Of a stretch of DNA of 37,955 nt, positions 24,782 to 33,633 are shown in pieces. This DNA comes from Corynebacterium sp. (lineage in GTDB: Bacteria; Actinomycetota; Actinomycetes; Mycobacteriales; Mycobacteriaceae), in contig NZ_JAUNUG010000029.1 of assembly GCF_030538285.1 (NCBI RefSeq), positions 1 through 37,955 of the forward strand, given 5' to 3'. The notes beneath the pieces were generated by a model, which did no database searches, was not told the DNA's origin, and saw only the letters and a program-made list of their open reading frames with translations. Numbering within the stretch: the first letter of the stretch is position 1; the number at the start of each line of letters is the position of its first letter. Position numbers and translations under genes: made by a program.

Positions 24782-25992
24782 CAGGACTCCTTGTTGAGGA
24801 CGAGATCGGGGTTCTCCTCCAGGGTGCGGCGGACGTGCGCGACGTCCTTGTCACCGCGACCCGACAGGGAGACGAGGATGGTCATCGGCTCGGTAGCCGT
24901 CTTCGCACGCTTGAGGGCATAAGCCATGGCGTGGGAGGACTCGAGCGCCGGGATGATGCCCTCGTGCAGGGAGAGCAGCTGGAAGGCCTCCAGGGCCTCG
25001 GCGTCGGTGATGCCGACATAGGTGGCGCGGCCGGTCTGATGCAGGTGGGCGTGCTGCGGGCCGACGCCCGGATAATCCAGGCCAGCGGAGATGGAATAGG
25101 ACTCCTCCACCTGGCCATCGGAGTTGCGCATGAGGTAGCTGCGCGCGCCGTGCAGAATGCCGATGGATCCGTTGTTGATGGTAGCGCCGTGCTTGCCACT
25201 GTCCAGGCCGAGGCCACCGGGTTCGGCGCCGACGAGTTCCACGCCCTCGTCGTCGATGAAGTCGGCGAACATGCCGATCGCGTTGGATCCGCCACCCACG
25301 CAGGCGACGACGAGGTCCGGCAGACCGCCGGTGCGCTCAATCATCTGGGCCTTCGCCTCGGTGGAGATGATGCGGTGGAATTCGCGCACGATCGTCGGGA
25401 ACGGGTGAGGGCCGGCCGCGGTGCCCAGCAGGTAGTGGGATTCGTGGAAGGTGGCGGTCCAGTCACGCAGTGCTTCGTTGACGGCGTCCTTGAGGGTGCC
25501 GGAGCCGGCATCGACGGGAATGACCTCCGCGCCCATGAGCTTCATGCGGAAGACGTTCGGCTGCTGCCTCTCGACGTCCTTGGCGCCCATGTAGACGACA
25601 CATTTGAGGCCCAGAAGGGAGCAGGCCAGAGCCGTTGCGGTGCCGTGCTGGCCCGCGCCCGTCTCGGCGATAATACGCTTTTTGCCCATCCGCTTGGCCA
25701 GCAGCGCCTGGCCGATGACCTGGTTGGTCTTGTGCGCGCCGCCATGGACGAGGTCTTCACGCTTGAGGAAGATGCGGGCGGGGCCGTCGAGCGGCAGGTT
25801 GGAGCATTCGGTCAGCGGGGTCGGGCGGCCGAGGTAATCGCGTAGGTAGGTGGCCAGCTCCTCGCGGAAGGAGGGATCATTCTGGGCGTCGACGAAGGCC
25901 TTCTCCAGCTGGTCGAGCGCCGGGATGAGCGACTCGGGGACGAACTGTCCACCGAACTCGCCGAAATAGGCGGGCAGGAGTGTGTTGGTCAT
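24781..25992 (-). CDS. trpB: Tryptophan synthase beta subunit
   Basis: A 403-residue PLP enzyme that joins indole and serine to form tryptophan. [13 protein letters not shown] opens the protein, [28 protein letters not shown] carries the PLP lysine, [13 protein letters not shown] follows, and [12 protein letters not shown] binds the cofactor phosphate. ATG 25992 is chosen since it gives the family N-terminus [11 protein letters not shown]. It overlaps the trpCF stop (ATGA), and its own stop overlaps the trpA start. Confidence 0.97.
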   Translation of the reverse strand: MTNTLLPAYFGEFGGQFVPESLIPALDQLEKAFVDAQNDPSFREELATYLRDYLGRPTPLTECSNLPLDGPARIFLKREDLVHGGAHKTNQVIGQALLAKRMGKKRIIAETGAGQHGTATALACSLLGLKCVVYMGAKDVERQQPNVFRMKLMGAEVIPVDAGSGTLKDAVNEALRDWTATFHESHYLLGTAAGPHPFPTIVREFHRIISTEAKAQMIERTGGLPDLVVACVGGGSNAIGMFADFIDDEGVELVGAEPGGLGLDSGKHGATINNGSIGILHGARSYLMRNSDGQVEESYSISAGLDYPGVGPQHAHLHQTGRATYVGITDAEALEAFQLLSLHEGIIPALESSHAMAYALKRAKTATEPMTILVSLSGRGDKDVAHVRRTLEENPDLVLNKES

Positions 25993-27383
25993 GAGCGGTC
26001 CTGATGGTGGTAGGTGCGGATGGTGGCGAAGGCGCGGCGCAGCGCGCCGGAGTCCTTGCGTCCGGGCTGGCCGGGGTACTCCACGCCGGAGTTGAGGTCG
26101 AGGCCGAGGCACCCCACGGCGAGTGCGTCGGTGATATTGGCGGGGTTGAGGCCTCCGGCGAGCAGGGATTTCTGCTTCACGACGTCCGGGATCCCCGACC
26201 AGTCGAAGGTGGTTCCGGTGCCGCCGTCCCCGGCGTCGAGAACAAGCTTATCGACGTCCCCGAGCAGTTCTTGCGCCAGTTCTGCGCCGTTGTCGCTGGT
26301 CATGGAGATGGCGCGCCAGACCTCGACACCTTCCGGCACGGAGGCGATGAGCTCGCGCTCGGCCTCCAGGGAGCCCTGGTAGGGGGCGTGGAGCTGTATG
26401 GCGGAGATGCCGTCGAAGGAGAGGTCGGTGGTGCGGCGCGTAACGGCGACATAGCGTAGGCCCGGCTCTGCGGCCATGATCTCCGCGGCTGTTTCACGTG
26501 AAACATTGCGCGGGGAGGCCTCTTCGAAGATGAGCCCGCCGTAGACGGCACCGGCGGCCGCAGCCGCCTGCGCGGCGTTGCCGGAGGTCAGTCCGCACAC
26601 CTTGTTCGGTCCGTAGACGAGTTCGCGGGCGGCGAGGTCGATGTCCGGCTGCGAGGTGAGCTGGGAACCGACGAGGAAGCCATTCGAGTGCCCGCCGAGG
26701 CGACGCACGGTGGCGGCGTCGCGGATGCCGGACTCGGAGACAACCACCGCGTCCTCGGGAACCAGGGCTGCGAGGCGGGCGGAACGGTCCAGGTCAATGG
26801 ACAGATCGTGCAGGTTACGGTGGTTGACACCGATGATCTTCGCGCCGAGACGCAGGGCCCGATCGGTCTCCTCCTCATCGATGACTTCGGTGAGGATGTC
26901 CAGGCCGTATCCCTCGGCGACGGCAGCCAGGGCGGCGTACTCGGCGTCGGAAAGCACGGAGAGCATGAGCAGGATGGCGTCGGCACCGAAATAGCGGGCG
27001 GCGTGGATCTGCACCTCGTCGATGATGAAGTCCTTGCACAGCACCGGCAGGTGGGTGGTGGAGGCGACGGTGGCCAGGTGGTCGTAGTCGCCACCGAAGC
27101 GGTCCGGCTCGCAGAGCACGGAGATGCCGGAGGCGTACTTGGAGTACACGCGGGCGATCGCGGCGGGCTCATAGTGCTCGCGGATCATGCCGAGCGAGGG
27201 CGAGGCCGACTTACACTCCATGATGAAGCGGTTGCCGCCGCGCTGGCGCAGGGCGTCGTAGAGCGAGCGGGTCGAGCGGGTCAGCGTGGAGAGGTCGACG
27301 TGGGCGATGCGCTCGCGGATCTCCGGCAGGTGGCCGCGACGCCCCTCGACGATCGATTCCAGGACGGTGGGCAGCTTAGACAC
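25989..27383 (-). CDS. trpCF: Bifunctional indole-3-glycerol phosphate synthase / phosphoribosylanthranilate isomerase
   Basis: A 464-residue fusion of two TIM barrels. The N-terminal IGPS half has [29 protein letters not shown] and [10 protein letters not shown]. The C-terminal PRAI half begins near [27 protein letters not shown] and ends with [14 protein letters not shown] and [16 protein letters not shown]. It carries out two consecutive steps of tryptophan synthesis. The same fusion occurs in enterobacteria and corynebacteria. GTG 27383 overlaps the trpD stop by 8 nt. A perfect parS (26490-26505) lies in the PRAI half and is read as VSRET. Confidence 0.96.
   Translation of the reverse strand: MSKLPTVLESIVEGRRGHLPEIRERIAHVDLSTLTRSTRSLYDALRQRGGNRFIMECKSASPSLGMIREHYEPAAIARVYSKYASGISVLCEPDRFGGDYDHLATVASTTHLPVLCKDFIIDEVQIHAARYFGADAILLMLSVLSDAEYAALAAVAEGYGLDILTEVIDEEETDRALRLGAKIIGVNHRNLHDLSIDLDRSARLAALVPEDAVVVSESGIRDAATVRRLGGHSNGFLVGSQLTSQPDIDLAARELVYGPNKVCGLTSGNAAQAAAAAGAVYGGLIFEEASPRNVSRETAAEIMAAEPGLRYVAVTRRTTDLSFDGISAIQLHAPYQGSLEAERELIASVPEGVEVWRAISMTSDNGAELAQELLGDVDKLVLDAGDGGTGTTFDWSGIPDVVKQKSLLAGGLNPANITDALAVGCLGLDLNSGVEYPGQPGRKDSGALRRAFATIRTYHHQDRS
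26490..26505. promoter_or_regulatory. parS: parS site 4 (perfect TGTTTCACGTGAAACA)
   Basis: A perfect 16-bp parS palindrome within trpCF. It is read as VSRET, as in sites 2 and 3. Confidence 0.96.
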
Positions 27384-28404
27384 TGTAATCAGTCCCCTCG
27401 TGAGTGGTGATCCAATTCTGGACTGTGCCGTCCTCCAGGAGGCGCAGCGCCAGCTCCGTGCCCTCGCGGAGGCTGTCGGCACGGGAGTTGAGGTAGAACA
27501 TCGCGCCGGCGTTGACCGCCACGGCGTTGCGGTGCGCGGCCGGGCCCGTGCCGTCGAAGATGGCGCGCATGTGCTGCGCATTCTCCACTCCATCGCCGCC
27601 GACGAGGTCCTCCAGGGAGCACTTATCGACGCCGAGTTCCTCCGGCGTCACCTCGTACTCCACGATGTCCCCTCCCTCCTTCAGCTCCCACACGGTGGTG
27701 GTGCCGTGGACGGCGATCTCATCGGTGCCAGCGCCGTGGACCACGAGGGCACGGGAGCGTCCCAGCTCACGGAACACCTCCGCCAACATTTGGCCATGCC
27801 CAGGATTGGCTACACCCATAATTTGAAACTGCGGGCGAACCGGGGAAAGCAGAGGTCCGAGCACGTTGAACAGCGTCGGAATCTTCAGCGCCTTGCGCAC
27901 CGGCTGCGCGTGGGCGATCGCCGGGTTGTACGCCGGAGCGAAGAGGAAGGTGAAGTTGGAGGCCTCGAACTGGCGGACCGCGCGGTCTGGGTCGAGGTCG
28001 AGCGGGATGTTGAGGGCCTCGAGCACGTCCGCCGAGCCGGACTTCGAGGAGACGGAACGGTTGCCGTGCTTGACCACCTTGAGGCCGCCAGCGGCCGCCA
28101 GCAGGGAGGCACCAGTGGTGATGTTGATGGTGTTGGCTCCATCGCCACCCGTGCCGGCCGTGTCGAGCACACCCTCACCGGTCACAGGGAAGGGGCGTCC
28201 GGCGTTGAGGAAGGCCTTGGCAGCGCCGGCGATGTCCTCGAAGGTCTCGCCGCGGGTGCGGATGGTCGCGAGCAGCGCGGCGATGTGGACATCGTCGTAC
28301 TCACCGATGGTCATCGGGGTGAAAACCTCCACGGCCTCCTCCACGGTGGGGGCCGGATTGTCCAGGAAGCGCAGCAGCGTCTGCAGGGTGTCAGGATTGG
28401 TCAT
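27376..28404 (-). CDS. trpD: Anthranilate phosphoribosyltransferase
   Basis: A 342-residue enzyme transferring phosphoribose from PRPP to anthranilate. The PRPP-binding loop DTAGTGGDGANTINIT, KHGNRSVSSKSGSADVLEAL and FNVLGPLLSPVRPQFQIMGV are diagnostic. It starts 3 bp after trpG and overlaps trpCF by 8 nt, so it is separate from trpG, unlike the TrpGD fusions of enterobacteria. Confidence 0.97.
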   Translation of the reverse strand: MTNPDTLQTLLRFLDNPAPTVEEAVEVFTPMTIGEYDDVHIAALLATIRTRGETFEDIAGAAKAFLNAGRPFPVTGEGVLDTAGTGGDGANTINITTGASLLAAAGGLKVVKHGNRSVSSKSGSADVLEALNIPLDLDPDRAVRQFEASNFTFLFAPAYNPAIAHAQPVRKALKIPTLFNVLGPLLSPVRPQFQIMGVANPGHGQMLAEVFRELGRSRALVVHGAGTDEIAVHGTTTVWELKEGGDIVEYEVTPEELGVDKCSLEDLVGGDGVENAQHMRAIFDGTGPAAHRNAVAVNAGAMFYLNSRADSLREGTELALRLLEDGTVQNWITTHEGTDYSV

Positions 28405-28407
28405 CGT

Positions 28408-29016
28408 CTAATTCCTTTCGGTGAGCAGCTGCTCCACGCAGCGGTTGAGGATGATGGGCCCGGAGGGGCTGAGTACGCTCTCGGGGTGGAACTGCAGCCC
28501 GAGCGCCAGGTCCATGGCGGCGGCCATGATGACGTCGCCGATCTCGGTCTCCGTCGTGGCCAGCGTCGTCACACCTGGCGGCGCCTCGACGCAGCCCAGC
28601 GAGTGGTAGCGGGCGACGGGCACGAGACGGCCGACCTCGCCGGGGATCTCAGCGTCGACAGCCAGACCCTCGAAGACGGGGTGCACGTCCCCCACCAGCG
28701 TCATCGGCACGGACACGCCGTGCACCGGACCGCAGGGTTCGACGGTTCCGCCGTGGTGCTCGATGAGCGCCTGGAAGCCGAGGCAGATGCCGAGGAGCGG
28801 GACGCGGCCGAGCGCGGCGTCGATAAGCGCCATCATGTGACCGGCATCGGCGGGATAACCGGGGCCGGGTGACAGGACGATGAGATCCGGCTCGGCGGCG
28901 AGGATCTCCTCGACGGCCACGGTGTTGCGGAAGACGGTGCAGCGGTACCCGGCGAGGGCGTCGACGAGGTTGTAGACGAAGCTGTCGTGGTTGTCCACGA
29001 GCACGATGTGTGTCAT
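28408..29016 (-). CDS. trpG: Anthranilate synthase glutamine amidotransferase subunit
   Basis: A 202-residue class I glutamine amidotransferase that supplies ammonia to TrpE. The catalytic cysteine lies in LLGICLGFQAL, and the His/Glu pair in LGLQFHPESVLSP. SPGPGYPADAG forms the oxyanion loop region. Its ATG overlaps the trpE stop (ATGA), as expected for equimolar subunits. One GCGTCGATAAGC element (28817-28828) is read in frame as LIDA. Confidence 0.96.
   Translation of the reverse strand: MTHIVLVDNHDSFVYNLVDALAGYRCTVFRNTVAVEEILAAEPDLIVLSPGPGYPADAGHMMALIDAALGRVPLLGICLGFQALIEHHGGTVEPCGPVHGVSVPMTLVGDVHPVFEGLAVDAEIPGEVGRLVPVARYHSLGCVEAPPGVTTLATTETEIGDVIMAAAMDLALGLQFHPESVLSPSGPIILNRCVEQLLTERN
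28817..28828 (+). repeat. GCGTCGATAAGC element (in trpG)
   Basis: An exact copy on the plus strand, read as LIDA in the antisense trpG gene. Confidence 0.85.
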
Positions 29017-30533
29017 CGGATGACCTCCAGGGTGGAATCCGCGGCGAGCGCGATGGCGTTGAGCACGGCGTAGGCCTTGTGCAGGGTCTCATCGGCCTCG
29101 GACTGGGGGCTGGAATCCCGCACCACACCCGCGCCGGCCTGCACCAGTGCCACCCCGTCCTGCACGAAGGCGGAGCGGATGACGATGCAGTTGTCCATGG
29201 TGCCGTCGCCCTTGAGATAACCCACGGCGCCGCCGTAGGACCCGCGACGCTGCTTCTCGACGCCCCGCAGCAACTCCATCGCCCGGATCTTCGGCGCGCC
29301 GGACAAAGTGCCCATGTTCATGCACGCCCGGTAGGCGTCGAGGGCATCGAGGGAGGGGTCGAGGGTGGCGGTCACCCGGGAGACCAGGTGCATGACGCGG
29401 GAGTAGCGGTCCACCTGCAGCAGGTCGGCGACCCGCCGGGTAGCGGGGACGGCGACGCGGGCGAGGTCGTTGCGGGCCAGGTCGACGAGCATGGTGTGCT
29501 CGGCGATCTCCTTGGCATCGGTACGCAACTGCAGCTCCATGCGGATATCGAGTTCATCGTTGATGGTGCCGTCGGCGTTGAGACCGCGCGGGCGGGTGCC
29601 GGCGATGGGATACAGCTGCACCTCACGGGAATCCGGATCGAACTTCAGGTTCGATTCCGGGGAGGCGCCGAAGAGCTCGAAGGGACGGCCGTTGGTCCCG
29701 ATCCCCCGCTGGTAGAACATGTACGGGCTGGGGTTCGTCTCACGCAGCTGGCGGTAGGCGGCGAAGGCGTCCGGGCAGGGAGCGGAGAAGGTGCGCGCCG
29801 GCACCACCTGGTAGATGTCGCCGTTGTGGATGTGCGACTTGAGGTCCTCGACGTGGGCGCGGAACGTCCCGTCATCGATGTCAGCTTCCACGCGGAGCAC
29901 GTCCTCCGGGTGATGCTCGGGCTCGAAGGTGGGGACGGCGGCGTCGATAATGGCGGCGAGCTCGTCGATACGCGGGGCGAGGTCGCCGGCGAAGGAGACG
30001 CCCGTGAGCTGGGCCGTCTGCTCCTCATGGTTGATGCTGAGCACGATCTCGGCCAGCTCGAACTGGTAGTCCGGGTAGGTGTTGGGCCCCTCCCCCACCG
30101 CTGGGAGATCCTCGAAGGTCTCCAGGAAATCGAAGGCGATGCCGCCGGCCAGCATCGGCAGGGTGTCGGTGCTGTACCCGGCGTCACGGGTGAGCGCCCG
30201 CAGCGGCTCCACCGGGCTGACCGCGGTGAGGCGCTCCCGCTCATCGGCGGCCGTGGTGCGCGGGAACGTGAAAGTATCACGCCCGTACTCGGCCAGCTGC
30301 TCATTGAGCTTATCGACGATCACCTCCCCCGAATCACTCACCGCCTCCGCGATGACGTTGTGGCCGGTGCAGGTCAAGCGCACCGAGGAGGCCAGCACGG
30401 CGAGAGAGGAGATACCGGACTTGGTCGTGATGTCCGCTGACTCCAGCAGCAGGGAACCACCCAAGTGGGCAAACAGCCCGGAGGCGTCCGCGTGGTAGCG
30501 GACATCCCGGGTGTGGATGATCGGAGAGCTCAT
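29013..30533 (-). CDS. trpE: Anthranilate synthase component I
   Basis: A 506-residue chorismate-utilising enzyme converting chorismate to anthranilate. The LLESADI motif near residue 30 is the usual tryptophan feedback site. The catalytic domain shows IYQVVPARTFSAPC, FGASPESNLKF, IAGTRPRGLN, LVDLARNDLARV and GTLSGAPKIRAMELL. An AAAGG lies before the ATG, after the attenuator region. It is the first structural gene of the trp operon. Confidence 0.97.
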   Translation of the reverse strand: MSSPIIHTRDVRYHADASGLFAHLGGSLLLESADITTKSGISSLAVLASSVRLTCTGHNVIAEAVSDSGEVIVDKLNEQLAEYGRDTFTFPRTTAADERERLTAVSPVEPLRALTRDAGYSTDTLPMLAGGIAFDFLETFEDLPAVGEGPNTYPDYQFELAEIVLSINHEEQTAQLTGVSFAGDLAPRIDELAAIIDAAVPTFEPEHHPEDVLRVEADIDDGTFRAHVEDLKSHIHNGDIYQVVPARTFSAPCPDAFAAYRQLRETNPSPYMFYQRGIGTNGRPFELFGASPESNLKFDPDSREVQLYPIAGTRPRGLNADGTINDELDIRMELQLRTDAKEIAEHTMLVDLARNDLARVAVPATRRVADLLQVDRYSRVMHLVSRVTATLDPSLDALDAYRACMNMGTLSGAPKIRAMELLRGVEKQRRGSYGGAVGYLKGDGTMDNCIVIRSAFVQDGVALVQAGAGVVRDSSPQSEADETLHKAYAVLNAIALAADSTLEVIR

Positions 30534-30570
30534 ACGGGCCTTTCGGTTGTGCGCCGCTGGCTCGTCAATG

Positions 30571-30611
30571 AGAAAAGGCCCGCGGCGCTTCGGGAGGGAA
30601 GCAGGCGGGCC
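30571..30611 (-). terminator. Transcription attenuator of the trp operon
   Basis: On the minus strand the RNA can form GGCCCGC...GCGGGCC (7 bp, arms at 30605-30611 and 30577-30583) with an inner GCTTC/GAAGC stem, followed directly by TTTTCTC. It lies between trpL and trpE. A second hairpin, GTGGC-CGC/GCG-GCCAC (30625-30648), overlaps the trpL stop codon and is the likely pause structure. The competing antiterminator pairing was not resolved by eye. Confidence 0.85.
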
Positions 30612-30635
30612 GGGAGATACAGACGTGGCACGCCG

Positions 30636-30668
30636 TTACGCGCGCCACCACCACTGGGTGTTCGTCAT
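30636..30668 (-). CDS. trpL: trp operon leader peptide with three tandem tryptophans
   Basis: A 10-residue frame, MTNTQWWWRA, with TGG TGG TGG in tandem. It is preceded by GTGAAGAAC and located between the promoter and the attenuator. Ribosome stalling at the Trp codons when tryptophanyl-tRNA is scarce would prevent terminator formation and allow trpEGDCFBA transcription. Confidence 0.92.
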   Translation of the reverse strand: MTNTQWWWRA

Positions 30669-30685
30669 GTTCTTCACAAGCAGAA

Positions 30686-30714
30686 ACGTTAACCCCGCGG
30701 AGAGGTCATGTCAA
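30686..30714 (-). promoter_or_regulatory. trp operon promoter
   Basis: On the minus strand, consensus TTGACA (30709-30714), a 17-bp spacer, and TAACGT (30686-30691). Transcription would start near 30679, about 11 nt before trpL. The -35 box overlaps the stop codon of the upstream SdpI-like gene. Confidence 0.85.
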
Positions 30715-31142
30715 TTTTTGTCGGCCTCACTGGCGGCCTTGCGCAGCGCGGCGACATCCACCTCGGCGGGGGCACCGCAGTTGCAGTCCTGGCCGCAGCC
30801 GCCCTGCTCGTCGTCTGCGGGGGCGTCGATAAGCGAAGCAGTACGGGCGCCGACGTTGGCGCCGAGGGACACGGCGACCAGCGCGATGACCACGGTGACC
30901 ACAGTGAACACCCACATCCACCCGCCCGCGACAACAGCACCGAAGAGCAGCGCCACGCCACCGAAAGTCCAGATCGGGCCGGCGGCGGCGTGCGCGGCCT
31001 CCCATGCCTCCTGGGATTTGCGCACCTCCGGCACCCGCAGACCGAACACCGAGTTGCCCGGCAGCTTCCGTGTCCACGCCAGCACACCGAAGAGGATGAG
31101 CGCTACGGCGATAACCAAGAGGGCGATGGCGAGGAAAGTCAT
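30711..31142 (-). CDS. SdpI-family membrane protein with cysteine-rich tail
   Basis: A 143-residue protein with an N-terminal helix (FLAIALLVIAVALILFGVLAW), the SdpI-like block NSVFGLRVPEVRKSQEAWEAAHAAAGP, and two further helices (IWTFGGVALLFGAVVAG, VFTVVTVVIALVAVSLG). The cytosolic tail holds GGCGQDCNCG, four clustered cysteines that might bind a metal. B. subtilis SdpI gives immunity to the SdpC toxin, but most actinobacterial homologues have no known role. The gene is divergent from the symporter gene. The TAGACT box lies 7 nt before its ATG. Confidence 0.8.
   Translation of the reverse strand: MTFLAIALLVIAVALILFGVLAWTRKLPGNSVFGLRVPEVRKSQEAWEAAHAAAGPIWTFGGVALLFGAVVAGGWMWVFTVVTVVIALVAVSLGANVGARTASLIDAPADDEQGGCGQDCNCGAPAEVDVAALRKAASEADKN
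30823..30834 (+). repeat. GCGTCGATAAGC element (in sdpI-like gene)
   Basis: An exact copy on the plus strand, read as SLIDA in the sdpI-like gene. Confidence 0.85.
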
Positions 31143-31149
31143 GAGGGTG

Positions 31150-31155
31150 AGTCTA
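31150..31155 (-). promoter_or_regulatory. -10 box (TAGACT) for leaderless sdpI-like gene
   Basis: TAGACT on the minus strand is followed by 7 nt and ATG 31142. Confidence 0.45.
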
Positions 31156-31175
31156 ACCCCTGCCCCAGTAGACGG

Positions 31176-31181
31176 TACATT
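31176..31181 (+). promoter_or_regulatory. -10 box (TACATT) for the dicarboxylate symporter
   Basis: TACATT is followed by 6 nt and ATG 31188, consistent with a leaderless mRNA. The divergent sdpI box is about 20 bp away. Confidence 0.4.
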
Positions 31182-31187
31182 TCGATC

Positions 31188-32420
31188 ATGGACCTCAAGC
31201 GCCTTTCCTCATCACTGCTATTCCGGGTGGTCATCGCGATCATCCTCGGCATCATCTGCAGCTTCTTCTTCCCCGAGTGGCTAGCCCGCGTCTTCGTCAC
31301 CTTCAACGGGCTGTTCGGCGGCTTCCTCGGCTTCTTCGTCCCCGTCCTCATCTTCGCGCTCATCACCCCGGCGATTGCCGGGTTGGGGCGCGGCGCCGGC
31401 AAATGGTTGGGTATCACCACCGGCATCGCCTACTTGTCGACGATCCTCTCCGGCCTCCTCGCCTACCTCGTCTCGGTGGCGGTCTACCCCTGGCTGCTGG
31501 CCGACCAGGGCGCGGTGGCCGTCTCCGACATCGACGAGGGTGGCCTGGCCCCCTACTTCGCCATCGAGATCACCCCGCCCTTCGCGGTCATGACCGCCCT
31601 GCTGCTCGCCTTCGCCGTCGGCCTGGCCATGACCACCGTGAAATCCGACACCCTGTACAAGGGCTCCCGCGACCTGGAGCGCGTGGTCATGAAGGTGATC
31701 ACGGCGTTCATCATCCCGCTGCTACCGGTGTTCATCTTCGGCATGTTCCTCTCCCTGGGCATGAACGGCAACCTCATGGACACCATGATCGCCTTCGGCA
31801 AGGTGCTCGCCCTGTCCGTCGGCATGACCTTCGTCTTCCTCGCCTTCCAGTACGGGGTCGCCGGTGCGGTCACCGGGCGCAACCCCTTCGTGGCGTTCAA
31901 GAACATGCTGCCCGCCTACGCCACCGCGCTGGGCACCTCTTCTTCCGCCGCGACCATCCCGGTCACCTACGCCTCCGCACTGAAGAACAAGGTGGAGGTC
32001 AACGTCGCCGGCTTCGTCATCCCACTGTGCGCCACCATCCACCTGGCCGGTTCGATGATGAAGATCGGTCTCTACGCCTTCGCCATCGTCTTCATGTCCG
32101 GTCTGGACGTCTCCCCCGCCCTGGCCATCGGCTTCCTCCTCATGCTGGGTGTGACCATGATCGCCGCGCCGGGTGTGCCGGGAGGTGCGATCATGGCGGC
32201 CGTCGGCCTTCTGTCCTCCATGCTCGGCTTCTCGGATGACCAGGTGGCGCTCATGATCGCCGCCTACATCGCCGTCGACTCCTTCGGCACGGCCGCGAAC
32301 GTGACCGGTGATGGTGCGATCGCGATGATCGTCAACAAGTTCGCCAAGGGCAAGATCCCGCCGCGCGGCACCGAAGAAGAGACCGAGGGCCTCGAGGCTG
32401 CGGTGTCCGGCGAGAAATAA
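31188..32420 (+). CDS. Dicarboxylate/amino acid:cation symporter (DAACS family)
   Basis: A 410-residue membrane transporter with eight helices plus re-entrant loops expected. The serine-rich loop GTSSSAATIPVTYA and the late NVTGDGAIAMIV (NxxGD) are the substrate- and cation-binding signatures of the glutamate transporter superfamily. The overall look (FFVPVLIFALITPAIAGLG) is closest to the SstT/DctA-like group that moves serine, threonine or dicarboxylates with sodium or protons. The exact substrate is unresolved. It is followed by the first 45-bp palindrome. Confidence 0.92.
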   Translation: MDLKRLSSSLLFRVVIAIILGIICSFFFPEWLARVFVTFNGLFGGFLGFFVPVLIFALITPAIAGLGRGAGKWLGITTGIAYLSTILSGLLAYLVSVAVYPWLLADQGAVAVSDIDEGGLAPYFAIEITPPFAVMTALLLAFAVGLAMTTVKSDTLYKGSRDLERVVMKVITAFIIPLLPVFIFGMFLSLGMNGNLMDTMIAFGKVLALSVGMTFVFLAFQYGVAGAVTGRNPFVAFKNMLPAYATALGTSSSAATIPVTYASALKNKVEVNVAGFVIPLCATIHLAGSMMKIGLYAFAIVFMSGLDVSPALAIGFLLMLGVTMIAAPGVPGGAIMAAVGLLSSMLGFSDDQVALMIAAYIAVDSFGTAANVTGDGAIAMIVNKFAKGKIPPRGTEEETEGLEAAVSGEK

Positions 32421-32428
32421 GGCCGCGC

Positions 32429-32473
32429 CTTTATAGTTCTTTATAATTCGGCAATTTATAAAGAGGTATAAAG
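32429..32473. repeat. 45-bp nested palindrome, copy 1
   Basis: The unit reads CTTTATA, 3 nt, CTTTATAA, 9-nt centre, TTATAAAG, 3 nt, TATAAAG, and is exactly symmetrical in lengths (7-3-8-9-8-3-7). It is identical over all 45 bp to copy 2 at 33634-33678, and identity stops exactly at the outer arms. It contains a consensus TATAAT (32442-32447) on the plus strand. The final AAAG becomes part of the ATPase ribosome-binding site AAAGGAG. Confidence 0.95.
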
Positions 32474-32478
32474 GAGCC

Positions 32479-33633
32479 ATGCAGCCCAGCCCTTATACCC
32501 CGGGAACCGTGGCGACTGATGTGCCCGGTCGTCAGACGCTTCTGCAGGACGTCGACCGTCGCCTGGAGTTCATCCGCCAATTCCCGCGTATCGACGGCCG
32601 CATCTCCGTCTACGTCGGGCCCCGCGGGGTCGGGAAAACCAGTTTCCTGCGGGCCGCGCAGAAGCAGGCTGATATCGCAGGCTACGCCACCCTGTGGGTG
32701 ACAGCCGGGGACGGTTCATTCGTGGATTCCCTGGTGGCGGAGTTCCATGGGCTGACCCAGAGCTGGCGGGGCGATGCGAAGGCCGTTTTCCTCGGATTGC
32801 TCAGCTCTCTGAGTGTGTCCGCCGGAGGGGTGTCTGTCACCTTTGAGGGGCAGGCTGGTGAACGTGCCCAGAAGGCCAGCCTGGGGCGCGCACTGCAGAG
32901 CGTGGTGGAGGCGGCGACTCGACAAGTTGTGGAGAGCGGACACCACGGCCTAGTGATCTTCGTGGATGAAATCCAGGCTGCTGACGACGACGGTCTGCGG
33001 GCTTTAGCTTATGCCTGGCAGCACATGCAGTCCGAGGCTGCAGATCTTCCGGTGATGGCTCTGACTGCGGGGCTGGGCCACAGCCAGGATGTGATCACCG
33101 AGGCAGTCAGTTTTGCCGAGCGTTTCAAGTATGAGCATCTGGGAAATCTCGATGAGGATGCTGCCCGGTCGGCGCTTGCGGATGCTGCGGAGGATGCGGG
33201 GGTCTCTTGGGCCCCTGCCGCGTTGGCGGAGGCGATGGACTTGGCCACTGGTTACCCCTATTTTCTGCAGTTAGTCGGGGATTTCACGTGGCAGGCTGCT
33301 GGGTATCCTGCCACGGGCGCCGTATTGGAACTGCCGCATGTTGCGCAGGCGCGCCGTGATTTTGCGGAGTCACGAGAGGACTTTTTCCGCTCCAGGTGGA
33401 TGAAGGCCACAGATGCGGAATCTGAGGTGCTGCAGGCTATGGCGCAGCTCCCTCCAGGGCCGAAGCGCCGGGGAGATATCGCGGCTGCACTCGCTAAACC
33501 GACGACTGCGATCAGCATGGTCCGCCGTTCCCTGTTGGACAAGGGGTTGGTGGAGGCCTCGGGGTGGGGGATGTTGGACTTCACCGCGCCCGGTTTCGCG
33601 GAGTTCTTGAAAACAGAGCTGGGGCTCGACTGA
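32479..33633 (+). CDS. AAA/STAND-like ATPase with C-terminal winged helix, bounded by repeats
   Basis: A 384-residue protein. The start NPF-like segment SPYTPGTVATDVPGRQTLLQ is followed by Walker A GPRGVGKTS (47-55), Walker B LVIFVDE (158-164), and a sensor region VMALTAGLGHS. The late segment GDIAAALAKPTTAISMVRRSLLDKGLVEAS (about 325-360) looks like a winged helix that may bind DNA. This resembles the PF13191-type ATP-binding proteins scattered through actinobacterial genomes, for which no function is established. AAAGGAG lies 2 nt before the ATG, an unusually tight spacing. Identical 45-bp palindromes lie immediately before and after the gene. No integrase or transposase gene accompanies it. 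Confidence 0.82.
   Translation: MQPSPYTPGTVATDVPGRQTLLQDVDRRLEFIRQFPRIDGRISVYVGPRGVGKTSFLRAAQKQADIAGYATLWVTAGDGSFVDSLVAEFHGLTQSWRGDAKAVFLGLLSSLSVSAGGVSVTFEGQAGERAQKASLGRALQSVVEAATRQVVESGHHGLVIFVDEIQAADDDGLRALAYAWQHMQSEAADLPVMALTAGLGHSQDVITEAVSFAERFKYEHLGNLDEDAARSALADAAEDAGVSWAPAALAEAMDLATGYPYFLQLVGDFTWQAAGYPATGAVLELPHVAQARRDFAESREDFFRSRWMKATDAESEVLQAMAQLPPGPKRRGDIAAALAKPTTAISMVRRSLLDKGLVEASGWGMLDFTAPGFAEFLKTELGLD

Noticed and set aside
29942-29953. GCGTCGATAATG as a further 12-mer copy
   Set aside because: It matches only the first ten bases, so it was left out of the count.
33281-33294. parS-like half site ATTTCACGTGGCAG in the ATPase gene
   Set aside because: Four of 14 core positions differ, including the right arm, so it is probably chance.
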